Source: CAZGNZ01 sp964527215
Lineage (GTDB): Bacteria; Fidelibacterota; Marinisomatia; SCGC-AAA003-L08; JACNLC01
NCBI GenBank assembly: GCA_964527215.1
Contig: CAZGNZ010000015.1
Span: 28,711 to 92,710 of the forward strand
Length of the DNA stretch: 64,000 nucleotides
Direction of reading: 5' to 3'
This document shows positions 9,401 through 16,500 of this stretch, in pieces. Below the pieces are notes generated by a model. That model saw nothing but the letters and a program-made list of their open reading frames with translations. It had not been told where the DNA came from and made no database searches. The number at the start of each line of letters is the position of its first letter. Positions within the stretch are counted from its first letter, which is position 1. The translations under genes and the position numbers were made by a program.

Positions 9401-10463
9401 AATAGCGGGTCCGCAGACTGAACTGAGTGGCATTTTCAGGCGGTGTCATGACAGCCTGGTACAGTGTCCAGTCCGTGGAGTCGCCTGCCACCGTGAAACG
9501 ATAGTCGGTTCCGCCCACTTCGCCCCAGCCGTCGGCGCCGCAGGTACCGTCATGCCAGGTGACGGTAAATCCCATGGCATAGCTGCCGTCAGCGTTGGCC
9601 ATCTCAGCCATCCCTTCGGGAAGCATGGTTTTAACATATGCGGAGAAAATCAGAGGTGAACCGTCATTGATAAAATCAACGGGATCGGAAATGATCACCA
9701 GTTCGGTTTCTTCCACATATTTATCCATCCGCAGTGAATAATCTCCGCTGTGGGCATAGGCACCGCACTGCCAGCCGGACTGCGGCATTTCGTCGGACCA
9801 TTCGGCTTTTCCTGCGCCGAAGGAATCAAACCAGGTGAACCAGCCGTCAGGCAGGTCCAGGTTGCAGTTGAACATATCCCCGGCCCATTCGCCTTCCACG
9901 GCGGGACGCAGGAAAAGATCATCAAGATAGGCATTACCGGTGGCGTTGTCACCCATCCGGAACTCAACAAAGATATCGGCCACATTTACCGGGAAGGACA
10001 GCGGGAAGGGTGCAATAATTTCCATCCATTCGGTGGTGGCGGCGTCCTGCGGAATATCCAGAATCAGCGGGGCACCCAGCAGATCCGTACCGTCATCATC
10101 CATGAAAGTGAAGATCAGCTGTATTTTTTCCGTGTCATCCATCGGATCGATATTTACACCATCCAGTTTCACCCAGGCACCGTAATAGGTGGCTACATCC
10201 GGACCTGAAAATACTGCCCAGTACCGGGACAGATCCTCACTCATCCAGTAGGCATCTCCGTCTGCATCGGGTTTCATAATGGCAATGGAATGCATACCGG
10301 TCCGATATTGACCGGTATCCCAGTTTAATACTGCCGTGGCGGAAGATCCGCCGCTGTTAAAGTAGTTTGGCTCTGCGCTTTCAAATCCGCCGCCTGCAAG
10401 GTTGGCAAACAGGAATGCGGATGTTGCGAGCATCACAAGAGCGACTCCTCGAACGATTCTCAT
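6435..10463 (-). CDS. secreted triple-module (carbohydrate-binding-like) protein with dockerin and type IX sorting domain
   Basis: 1342 aa. Residues 1-20 are a signal peptide. Three near-identical modules follow at about 24-377, 378-732 and 733-1090. Each has two beta-rich halves, the first with RTGMHS, YWAVFSGPDVATYYGAWVKL and AYLDD, the second with DLPDGWFTW or DLPHGWFTW, WHDGTCGADGWGE and ATQYSLR or ATQFSLR. They resemble tandem jelly-roll carbohydrate-binding modules, but I do not recognise a numbered family. At about 1094-1151 two dockerin-type calcium loops occur (GDINMDDALDILD, ADLNDDGSLDILD). The last ~80 residues (from YPNPFNP) are a type IX secretion C-terminal sorting domain. AAAGGAG precedes the ATG. 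It is probably cell-surface anchored and glycan-binding. It lies between a glycoside hydrolase and a TonB receptor. Confidence 0.85.
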   Translation of the reverse strand: MRIVRGVALVMLATSAFLFANLAGGGFESAEPNYFNSGGSSATAVLNWDTGQYRTGMHSIAIMKPDADGDAYWMSEDLSRYWAVFSGPDVATYYGAWVKLDGVNIDPMDDTEKIQLIFTFMDDDGTDLLGAPLILDIPQDAATTEWMEIIAPFPLSFPVNVADIFVEFRMGDNATGNAYLDDLFLRPAVEGEWAGDMFNCNLDLPDGWFTWFDSFGAGKAEWSDEMPQSGWQCGAYAHSGDYSLRMDKYVEETELVIISDPVDFINDGSPLIFSAYVKTMLPEGMAEMANADGSYAMGFTVTWHDGTCGADGWGEVGGTDYRFTVAGDSTDWTLYQAVMTPPENATQFSLRTRYWHYFMGTTFWDDITVVKAEAAATELEGGDFESALPNYFMTGGTSPTAETAWSSAEFRTGMHSLLINKPTADGTAYWTSDDLSRYWAVFSGPDVATYYGAWVKLAGVNTMPADDSEKIQISFTFTDDDGVDLLGGPLVLDIPQDAADTDWMEIIAPFPLSFPVNVADIYAEFIMNDNATGMAYLDDYFLRPAVEGEWAGDMFNCNVDLPHGWFTWFDSFGAGKAEWSDEMPQSGWQCSEFSYTGDYSLRMDKYVEETELVVISDPVTFNNTGNPLLISAYVKTDLPEGMADMANADGSYAMGLTLTWHDGTCGADGWGEVGGTDYRFTVAGDETDWTLYQAVMTPPENATQYSLRTRYWHYFTGTTYWDNITVQQTTSDLEFEDYGLPNAGFEGDEPNYFDIESTSPTAELAWCTEQYRTGMHSVAIMKPEADGTAAWISEDLSRYWAVFSGPDVATYYGGWVKLAGVNTMPADDSEKIQLSFTFMDDDGTDLLGAPLVLDVPQDAADTEWMEIIAPFPLSFPVNVADIFVEFTMGENATGNAYLDDLFLRPAVEGEWAGDMFNCNLDLPDGWFTWWDSFGAGKPEWSDAMPQSGFQTHDFAHSGESSLQIEKYVEETEVVVNSDPYTFVNDGTPLAFSAWVKFDLPEGMADMANTDGSYAAGFTVTWHDGTCGADGWGELGGTDYRFTDIPGDQTDWVHFRAVMEPPEGATQYSLRARNWHYFQGTSYWDDFMVEYYEAVMGDINMDDALDILDVVVAVAVILGTQEVDNVAYNNADLNDDGSLDILDVVWMVDIILNGRGEPATTAEIVHADNTVTLSADGMVGAVQITLSHTPDFSLNLTENALVRDYHTSGMTTTLIVVAPEAGTLFTATGEFEITEAVAASSNGYIDVGYGSPLPESFQIGAAYPNPFNPAVNLDFSIPDQGMVNITVYDLMGREITTLMNQNLSTGSYQVTWDAADNVASGVYFIRVLMDNQEVSIQKVMFLK
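7190..10392 (-). repeat. three tandem ~1.07 kb coding repeats
   Basis: The three modules of the secreted protein are direct repeats at DNA level, with boundaries near 10392, 9330, 8266 and 7190. Unit spacing is about 1071 and 1084 nt. Long stretches are almost identical (for example around GCCGTCATGCCAGGT at 7390, 8470 and 9550), while each unit's first ~80 nt differs more. This indicates recent duplication or ongoing gene conversion. Such repeats are prone to collapse or expansion in assembly. Confidence 0.85.
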
Positions 10464-10742
10464 TGGTTTTCTCCTTTAGTTTAACTTACTCCAATCTGCG
10501 GGAATGGCCCCCGGTTTGAAATCTGCCTTCATTATCTCTGATTCCAATCATTCGGGGTTTCCTCTGCCATCCGTCCGGCGAACCTGAGCCGGATGACGAC
10601 TAAAATGAACCAATCCAGACTGTCTGGCAACTTGGTTTCCTTATCCTGCGAATTCGCAAAAACCTGGAACTGTTAATTTCATCCACTGAAATACAAATGC
10701 ACATCCGGTTTTGGCTGTCCATGACGTTTTTGCAATTTCGTC
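10464..10742 (-). promoter_or_regulatory. leader region of the secreted repeat protein
   Basis: This 279-nt gap separates the glycoside hydrolase stop from the secreted-protein start; no gene is seen. It contains a perfect 12-bp palindrome TGCGAATTCGCA (10647-10658). It also has a 6-bp stem hairpin TCCGGC/GCCGGA with an 8-nt loop (10574-10593), which could end the upstream lacI-GH transcript although no T-run follows. The ribosome site AAAGGAG sits just before the ATG at 10463. I recognise no known riboswitch consensus and no clear sigma-70 hexamer pair. Confidence 0.45.
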
Positions 10743-12728
10743 TTACCTGATAATATCCAGTTCTGTAACAACCGCCCCCTTGGACGGCAAACATAGCTCT
10801 ATACTATGTTCTGAAATCTGCTTTGCACCGACCGTTTTTTCCCGAATGCTGACTCTGTCGGTAAAATCCAGTCTTCCGGTTCTTTCCTTCCAGGCATGAT
10901 TCTGGACTGCCAGTTTCAGTTTATGTTCGGAAGGATGATGCCAGAGTCCGTATTCCATGTCCGATGCATGGAATTCAACAGGCGGTTTTCCGCCCTCAAT
11001 CCGGCAGATGCTCTGATACAGTTTCAAAATATACTTTTCCAAAATCATGTCCCGGCTGTGCAGCAGCATCATTTCAACCGGCAGCGCTGACCAGAAAATC
11101 CGGCCGTCGCCAAAGCTGCCTGAAATCAACACGGGTCGATTATCCTGATCCGTCACCAATACTTCCCCGCGACATTCCTTCACGGGACAGACAGCCGTCT
11201 CTACGGTTTGAGGAATCGGACCGGTCTGAAATTCCTCTCCAGCGGTGAACCCGCCCCAATCCGATCGGGATGTCAGTCTGAGCTGCTGCGAAGAAGGATA
11301 GCAGGGTTCTCCAAAACGGACATTCGACTGAATGCCTAGGAAATCTTCCCAGTCCGGCAGCCATGCGTCATGCGCAAAACTGCAGTACAGGGCTCCCCCG
11401 CCTTGAACGTAATCACGCAGTTCGTTCCAGAACGGTGCCGTAAGACGCTTGAGCCTCGGGGCAAACAGGACTGGAAAATCGCTCAGAGGACGAGGCAGTT
11501 CATGGGTTGCGGTGTCCGCGTCAAGATCAATCCCGGGTTCCAGGATAGAGCGCGGTGAAAAACCGGACCGTTTTATCAGGGCAAATACATTGAGATACAG
11601 CGGATACCACTCCTCAAAATCATTGTCCCAATCGTATGGGTAATCCGTCCAGTACACTGACGGTATCAGAAGCCCTGGTTCGACCGTTTTTACAGGAATC
11701 CAGGCTTCGGATGCCAGCTGATTTGCCAGGACGGCAATATTTTTCATTTCTTCAGCAGCCGGTTTCAGACGGTGGTTTGAATCCAGGATTCCGAACCGCA
11801 GTTCATGAGGGTGATGGCTGTACGGCCGAATATCGGCACATTCAAAATCTGAAAAACACCAGTTAAGAATTCCCTGCGCTCCGTTGATGAGACTGCTGTA
11901 AGCGACATTTCGGTAGTAATCCGCCTGATTATTTTCGGAAGTCATTGCAGTGGACAACCCAAATTCCTCGATAATGACCGGTTTCCCCCAGAATTGTGCC
12001 AGGTTCAGCCGAAATGCGGCGGTGAAAGACTGCATCCAGACATCCTCATGGCGGGGGTAAAAGTGCAGTCCCAGGAAGTCCTGGAGCGGTGCCAGTTTCC
12101 GCAGCTGGAAATTTTTCAGCCTGCGGCTGACTTCCGGACTCCAGCATCCATCGCCAATCGAGACCGGGTGTACTTCATCCAGATCCCGAATTGTCTGGAT
12201 AATGTCGGCAGCCCAGTTTGCAACTTCAGCGGCCGATCCCCGATTTTCAAAATTGGGTATTTCATTCGACAGTATCCAGCCTTCCAGAGCCGGGTGCAGA
12301 CGAACCTGCTCCACGACAGTGCGAACATACATTTTCTGTTTCTGCCGGATTTCAATATCCGAAAAAAAACTTCTGTCTCCGCGCCAGACCACATTCCAGT
12401 CTTCTCCGGACATGTGTCCCACGAAAAAGGACAGAATTGTACCTATGCCGGCAGATTCACACAAATCGAGAAAATGATCCAGTTTCCGCAGAGCACCGGG
12501 TTCAACCCGCAGACCGCTCGGGATGAAATCAGGCATGAACAGAAAAGAGCGGCAGATATTGAATCCCAATTCCCGCATTTTCTGAAGTTCTTCCTGAACA
12601 GCGTCGGGCTGCCAGTCCCGCCACATTCGAATGGCTGTTTTTCCCGGCCAGTAATTTGATCCGGTCCAAAAGGCTGACTTACCTTCCGAGTCCACAAAAA
12701 ACCATGGCTTTTTCCCTGCGTCAGTCAT
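10743..12728 (-). CDS. GH5-like glycoside hydrolase with C-terminal GATase-like domain
   Basis: 661 aa. The N-terminal 350 residues look like a (beta/alpha)8 clan GH-A hydrolase. The acid/base is probably Glu156 (GWILSNEIPN) and the nucleophile Glu255 (KPVIIEEFG). Around residues 370-600 a GATase-like fold resembling the beta-galactosidase trimerisation domain appears (FPVLFAPRLK, LRDYVQGGGALYCSFAHD), then a small beta-sandwich. There is no signal peptide, so it probably acts in the cytoplasm or periplasm on imported oligosaccharides. The longest frame starts at 12818, but ATG 12728 gives an 8-nt overlap (ATGACTGA) with the regulator stop, so I use it. GH5 mannanase/glucosidase-like is my best guess; GH2- or GH42-like relatives are possible. 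Specificity is unknown. Confidence 0.75.
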   Translation of the reverse strand: MTDAGKKPWFFVDSEGKSAFWTGSNYWPGKTAIRMWRDWQPDAVQEELQKMRELGFNICRSFLFMPDFIPSGLRVEPGALRKLDHFLDLCESAGIGTILSFFVGHMSGEDWNVVWRGDRSFFSDIEIRQKQKMYVRTVVEQVRLHPALEGWILSNEIPNFENRGSAAEVANWAADIIQTIRDLDEVHPVSIGDGCWSPEVSRRLKNFQLRKLAPLQDFLGLHFYPRHEDVWMQSFTAAFRLNLAQFWGKPVIIEEFGLSTAMTSENNQADYYRNVAYSSLINGAQGILNWCFSDFECADIRPYSHHPHELRFGILDSNHRLKPAAEEMKNIAVLANQLASEAWIPVKTVEPGLLIPSVYWTDYPYDWDNDFEEWYPLYLNVFALIKRSGFSPRSILEPGIDLDADTATHELPRPLSDFPVLFAPRLKRLTAPFWNELRDYVQGGGALYCSFAHDAWLPDWEDFLGIQSNVRFGEPCYPSSQQLRLTSRSDWGGFTAGEEFQTGPIPQTVETAVCPVKECRGEVLVTDQDNRPVLISGSFGDGRIFWSALPVEMMLLHSRDMILEKYILKLYQSICRIEGGKPPVEFHASDMEYGLWHHPSEHKLKLAVQNHAWKERTGRLDFTDRVSIREKTVGAKQISEHSIELCLPSKGAVVTELDIIR

Positions 12729-13746
12729 TATGTCGAAGACTGGATTCCCTGACAACGATCTCCACAGGAACCAATCTGGTATGAAATAATTTTTTGGGGT
12801 TTTCAATTCGATCAACAAGTAGCTTCATGGCTTCCACACCCATTTCGATTTTCGGCACATGCAGGGTTGTGAGAGACGGATGGGTAACCGCGGCGGAATT
12901 GATATCGTCAAATCCGACCACACCGATTTCTTCGGGGACTTTTCGTCCAATGGTGTACAGCTCGTTCAGTGCACCGATTGCAGTGGTGTCGTTTACGCAA
13001 ATCACTGCATCCAGTTTGGGCACCTGCTCCAGGATTTTCCGAATGCCTTCAGCGCCGATATTGGCTGTGGTTTCTTCCGTTTTCAGATGGGTATAATTGT
13101 GGTTTCGGGCAACTTCAGACAGTCCTATCCTCTCGAGCGCAAGGCGATAGCCCTCTTCCCGCTCCTTGATGGAAATATGATAATACGAACCGCCCAGGAA
13201 ACCAATGTGCCGGTATCCCTGACGATGCAGGTGCTCGACAGCCTGCTGAACCCCGTTGCGGTTGTCCATGACCACCGCATCAATCTTGAGATCCGGTACC
13301 CGGTAGTCGATGAGCACCATGGGAATATTTTCAGCTGAAATATACTGGATCAATTCATCCGATACGCTGCCGGCGATTATGACGCCGTCCACGTCCCGCC
13401 CTCTCAGGAATCGCGGGACATCTTCCGGAAGGGTGAGATTTACCGCGACCGAAGACAGAAGCAGATACATACCGTGGTTTCTGGCTTCAAGCTCTGCTCC
13501 CAGCATGATCCGTGAGTAAAATGCTTCCGATCTCGACAGATGGACGTCAGAAATGATAAAGCCAATATTTCCGGTCCGGTTGGCTCCCAGCTGCCTGGCA
13601 GCCCGGAACGGACGATAATTATACTCCTCAATCACTCTGTTGACTTTTGTCCGGGTGGCATCGCTGATGTAGCCCTTACCGGAAATAACCAGTGAAACCG
13701 TTGAGGTGGAAACGCCGGCAATTTTTGCAATATCTTTTATAGTTAT
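12721..13746 (-). CDS. LacI-family transcriptional regulator, start codon apparently lost
   Basis: About 341 aa in frame. The helix-turn-helix is complete (KDIAKIAGVSTSTVSLVIS, residues ~4-22), followed by a hinge and a periplasmic-binding-like sugar domain to the end. The frame runs open up to 13875 but has no ATG, GTG, TTG or CTG before the HTH; the first recognisable residue is encoded by ATA at 13746. An out-of-frame ATG sits at 13751 (ATG GGA TAA). One extra G would give Met-Gly followed by the normal LacI start. So this is a sequencing error, a real frameshift, or an unusual initiation. The first in-frame ATG/GTG/TTG codons lie downstream of the HTH. Overlap with the hydrolase suggests it senses a sugar from that pathway and represses the locus. 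Confidence 0.8.
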   Translation of the reverse strand: MTIKDIAKIAGVSTSTVSLVISGKGYISDATRTKVNRVIEEYNYRPFRAARQLGANRTGNIGFIISDVHLSRSEAFYSRIMLGAELEARNHGMYLLLSSVAVNLTLPEDVPRFLRGRDVDGVIIAGSVSDELIQYISAENIPMVLIDYRVPDLKIDAVVMDNRNGVQQAVEHLHRQGYRHIGFLGGSYYHISIKEREEGYRLALERIGLSEVARNHNYTHLKTEETTANIGAEGIRKILEQVPKLDAVICVNDTTAIGALNELYTIGRKVPEEIGVVGFDDINSAAVTHPSLTTLHVPKIEMGVEAMKLLVDRIENPKKLFHTRLVPVEIVVRESSLRHND

Positions 13747-13778
13747 CCCATTAGACTGATACCTGCTCCATAGATTGT

Positions 13779-13794
13779 ATCGAACCGTTTCGAT
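13779..13794. promoter_or_regulatory. LacI-type operator in the regulator's own leader
   Basis: ATCGAACCGTTTCGAT is a 16-bp palindrome with one mismatched pair and a central CG, the typical LacI/GalR-family operator architecture. It lies about 30 nt upstream of the HTH coding start and ~18 nt downstream of the predicted -10 box, where a bound repressor would block transcription. Autoregulation of the lacI-GH unit is the simplest reading. Confidence 0.65.
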
Positions 13795-13811
13795 ATTATT
13801 TATGATAAGAT

Positions 13812-13841
13812 ATATTAAGGATTTCTGGATTTCTTTGTCAA
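13812..13841 (-). promoter_or_regulatory. sigma-70 type promoter for the lacI-GH operon
   Basis: On the minus strand a perfect -35 hexamer TTGACA (plus coordinates 13836-13841) is separated by 18 nt from a TAATAT -10 (13812-13817). Transcription should start near 13805, just before the palindrome at 13779-13794. The surrounding DNA is AT-rich, unlike the flanking genes. Confidence 0.6.
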
Positions 13842-13875
13842 TTAAAATTCTTTGCTTTTTTATCGAAGTGCTGTG

Positions 13876-14229
13876 TCAGCCAGCAGAATGAGGGGGATTG
13901 ATCGGATTACGGCGGATGCAGAAATAATACCTGGCTGAGTTGATGGGTGGGTTATCTGGAAATAGTATTACTGTTATATATTGTATATATTATACTTAAA
14001 ATATCTCCCGACTCGATGCGAATCCTTGCACCGTGACACTGAGACTGATTTCGTTCAATTTCGAAGCTGGAGAATGCGAATCAGGATCGCTCAGCCCCAT
14101 GTCGCTGGCCGCCGGGTTCGGCATACCTTCGAGCATTCGACATCATAGCACAGCCGGTTTCGGTCGGCAATTATGGTTCAGTTATTATCGGAATATTAGT
14201 GTATCGTTTCGATATGATTATAAACCGGA
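13876..14229. other. AT-rich intergenic region between SDR gene and lacI-like gene
   Basis: No gene is seen. The region holds an AT-rich stretch with TATATTGTATATATTATA near 13976-13993. A second palindrome, TATCGTTTCGATA (14202-14214), shares the half-site TTTCGATA with the operator at 13779-13794 but lacks five central bases; it may be an auxiliary operator for looping (low confidence). Short translatable frames here have no family features. Confidence 0.4.
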
Positions 14230-14985
14230 TCAATTGCGAAGGTAGGATGCCCCATTCACATCCAGTATTGCCCCGGTCATATAGGCGGGAGCATCTGTGG
14301 CGAGGTATTTGATTACGCCGCCGATTTCTTCGGCAGTGGCTGCCCGGTTCAGCGGACTTTGTTTTTTGATACCGGTCCCCTGCGGACCGCTGAGAATTTC
14401 CGCTGCCATATCGGTTTCCACAAATCCCGGAGCCACCGCAAATACCAGCACACCGGCTGCCGCTAAAGCCTGGGCCAGCGACTGGCTGAAGCTGTTCAGT
14501 CCGGATTTTGCGGCACCGTATGCTGGTGCAGCAGGTTCCCCCCGGAAAGCTCCGCGGGAAGTAACATTTATAATCCGTCCTGATCCGGCTGATTTCATGT
14601 GACGGGCTGCTTCAATCGAGAGCATTGCGGGGGCATTCAAATCTACCTGTATCGTACGGTTCCAGCAGTCTGACCAGACTTCGGGGGCAGTCATCACCGG
14701 ATCATGCAGCTCGTAAATTCCGGCATTGTTCACCAGTACGGAAATCTTTCCCAATTGATCAACAGATTCCTGCCACAGTGTTTGAGTTTCAGATGCATTT
14801 GAGAGATCAGCACTGACAAGGATGTGTGTCTCGTCGGTTAATTCAGCCTGCAGGGATTCGGCGGCAGCCCGGTTACGGTTGTAGTGCAGTGCCAGCCGGA
14901 ATCCGGCCTTATCCAGTTCAGAAGCTGCGGCCCGTCCGATTCCGCGGGAAGCACCCGTGATAAGAGCGGTGGGTTTTTTATGCAT
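14230..14985 (-). CDS. short-chain dehydrogenase/reductase (FabG-like)
   Basis: 251 aa, normal size for a classical SDR. The Rossmann NAD(P) motif TGASRGIG is at residues 10-17, NNAG near 89-92, the catalytic Ser in INVTSRGAF and the YxxxK pair in YGAAKSG. The C-terminal GGVIKYLATD and MTGAILDVNG match FabG-type 3-oxoacyl-ACP or sugar/alcohol dehydrogenases. AAGGA precedes the ATG with 8-nt spacing. It is the most upstream gene on the minus strand of the carbohydrate locus, separated from the regulator by ~480 nt, so a role in sugar oxidation is possible but unproven. Confidence 0.85.
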   Translation of the reverse strand: MHKKPTALITGASRGIGRAAASELDKAGFRLALHYNRNRAAAESLQAELTDETHILVSADLSNASETQTLWQESVDQLGKISVLVNNAGIYELHDPVMTAPEVWSDCWNRTIQVDLNAPAMLSIEAARHMKSAGSGRIINVTSRGAFRGEPAAPAYGAAKSGLNSFSQSLAQALAAAGVLVFAVAPGFVETDMAAEILSGPQGTGIKKQSPLNRAATAEEIGGVIKYLATDAPAYMTGAILDVNGASYLRN

Positions 14986-15150
14986 TGGTGAAATCCTTAT
15001 AATTTAATTGTCGAGATGCAGGAAATGTTAGATTCACCTGCTGCAGAAACACAACCATGAATTCCGGAAGCAATGATCAATGTTTACATGGTTACGTTTC
15101 TGAATCGCAGGTACCGCTGCGGGAGCCTTCCCGGCGGGGTGCTAGCTAAT

Positions 15151-15215
15151 GGTGAAATGGTATAATGGTTGATTGGTTGATTGGTTGAGAGGGTGATTGG
15201 TTGAGAGGGTGAATT
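15151..15215. repeat. simple tandem repeat tract (GATTGGTT units)
   Basis: A degenerate tract of GATTGGTTGA and GAGAGGGTGA units, preceded by GGTGAAATGGTATAATGG. Similar GGTGAAAT tracts recur near 15450 and 16260, and a reverse-complement-like ATTCACC tract occurs at 35451-35506. Confidence 0.6.
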
Positions 15216-15282
15216 ATCAAGCAGCACTCCTTTGCATGGTGATACTGAATGAAACAGGGGCAGTTGTCAGTATTCTTAATCA

Positions 15283-15412
15283 CAGCCCTGAAAGGGCTGA
15301 AATCGTCAGCCCGGGGCGGAGCCCCGGGTTTCAGTTAAAAGAATGATCGAACCCTGAAGGGGTGCAGGTAAAGATCTGGAGGACTGGGTGTTGTCATTTG
15401 ATCGAGCAGGTG
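15283..15412. repeat. triple-hairpin intergenic repeat, copy 1
   Basis: About 130 bp with three consecutive palindromes: CAGCCCT-GAA-AGGGCTG, then CCCGGGGC-GGA-GCCCCGGG, then ACCCT-GA-AGGGGT. It matches copy 2 (15827-15956) almost base for base and the truncated copy 3 at 16304. The high GC stems suggest a mobile or RNA-structured intergenic element rather than coding DNA. Confidence 0.75.
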
Positions 15413-15620
15413 AGTTGGGCTTCCAGGCTGGGTGCTTTCCAGCAGTGTATTGGTGAAATAGTGTAATGGTATAATGGCTGAATTGGACTTTCTCACATAA
15501 TGCTGCTGAGTGGGACGGAAAGTCGTCAGTTGGCAGTCGTCAGCCCTTGAGTGTGCTTTTCCAATTTCAAATTTCGGATTTCCTGTTCCAACTCCCCGTC
15601 AATTGCTATCCGAATTGCGG

Positions 15621-15768
15621 TTCAGAATGCATAGTAATAATACAGATGAGTGTTCGAACAGATTGAATGACCTCAGGTGAATATCCGACCAGGGACTTGG
15701 GACTGCTGCATCCTGAATCCCATGCCAGGCGCTATTTCCCCGGGAGTGGTGGGGGTTTGGGATGGGTG
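15621..15768. repeat. 148-bp dispersed repeat, copy 1
   Basis: Matches 16098-16247 over its whole length with a few substitutions and a small indel. It starts TTCAGAATGCATAGTAATAA and ends in a G-rich GGTGGGGGTTTGGGATGG. It carries no coding features. It alternates with the triple-hairpin repeat, giving a composite unit of about 480-540 bp. Confidence 0.75.
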
Positions 15769-15826
15769 ATCTTGGGGTGTTTTTCAATCCGAGGTTCCAC
15801 TGATCACCTGCAGAAATCAGATTCTC

Positions 15827-15956
15827 CAGCCCTGAAGGGGCTGAAATCGTCAGCCCGGGGCGGAGCCCCGGGTTTCAGTTATAAGAATGATCGAACCCTG
15901 AAGGGGTGCAGGTAAAGATATGGATGACCGGGTGTTGTCATTTGGTCGAGTAGGTG
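15827..15956. repeat. triple-hairpin intergenic repeat, copy 2
   Basis: Second nearly identical copy of the element at 15283-15412, 544 bp downstream. The first hairpin has one compensating change that shortens its stem to 6 bp (CAGCCC/GGGCTG); the central 8-bp GC stem is unchanged. Confidence 0.75.
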
Positions 15957-16097
15957 ATTTGTAGAGTCTGTTTTATTACAGGGTGGGATTTAGTCGTTGT
16001 CTTGCAAGGGTCAGCCATCAAACGGGAATACAGTTTCTGACGAAGAGTACCCAATATAATATTTACCATTTACCGAAGGTGGCCATCCGGTTTTTGG

Positions 16098-16247
16098 TTC
16101 AGAATGCATAGTAATAATACAGGTGCGTGCTCCAACAGATTGAATGACCTCAGGTGAATATCCGACCAGGGACTTGGGACTGCTGCATCCTGAATCCCAT
16201 ACCAGGGGCATTTCCCCTGAAGGGTGTGGTGGGGGTTTGGGATGGAT
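16098..16247. repeat. 150-bp dispersed repeat, copy 2
   Basis: Second copy of the element at 15621-15768, offset 477 bp. The middle differs (a CATTTCCCCTGAAGGGTG hairpin replaces CTATTTCCCCGGGAGTG), showing divergence after duplication. Confidence 0.75.
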
Positions 16248-16303
16248 GGACGTGGGGACTTGGTGAAATGGTATATTGGTGTAGTCGTCAGTTTTCTTAA
16301 TCA

Positions 16304-16337
16304 CAGCCCTGAAGGGGCTGAAATCGTCAGCCCGGGG
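16304..16337. repeat. triple-hairpin repeat, copy 3, truncated
   Basis: Carries only the first hairpin and the left arm of the central palindrome, and breaks off inside CCCGGGG. The break at the palindrome centre is what cruciform- or hairpin-mediated deletion would leave. Confidence 0.65.
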
Positions 16338-16500
16338 AAGTGAACCAGGTACAGAAGCCAGGGGTTTGTCAAAAAAAAGGTCGTGGTTAGTTCCTTTTGC
16401 ACGGGTGCGTATTTTCATCTTTAACTTTTCATTTTTAATTTTTAAAGATATGTCATATGTATTAATATTACTGACTCGAAATGAATGGAGAATTGGTATA

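Larger units (their letters stand above)
14986..16500. other. 1.5 kb non-coding repeat-rich region
   Basis: No convincing gene occurs between the SDR gene and rpmB. The region is a mosaic of two dispersed repeat types (listed separately) and simple-sequence tracts built on TGGTGAAATGGTATAATGG (near 15150, 15450 and 16260). Frames such as 16011-16538 read through the repeats and encode nothing recognisable. I found no transposase or inverted-repeat-bounded element. Confidence 0.7.

Noticed and set aside
8136..10208. Long plus-strand frames (8136-8753, 9396-9659, 9750-10208) in the repeat-protein region
   Set aside because: They are antisense shadows that recur at the same place in each repeat because the DNA is duplicated; no protein features.
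12721..13635. LacI-type sugar-binding protein lacking an HTH, as the first in-frame start codon would imply
   Set aside because: The in-frame DNA from 13636 to 13746 encodes a perfect LacI HTH and hinge, so the shorter version is an artefact of the missing start codon.
14033..14245. 70-codon plus-strand frame near the SDR stop
   Set aside because: No ribosome site or recognisable domain; it overlaps the intergenic palindrome and the SDR 3' end.
15151..16340. Possible CRISPR array
   Set aside because: Repeats are 130-150 bp, few, unevenly spaced and without uniform spacers; no cas genes are nearby.
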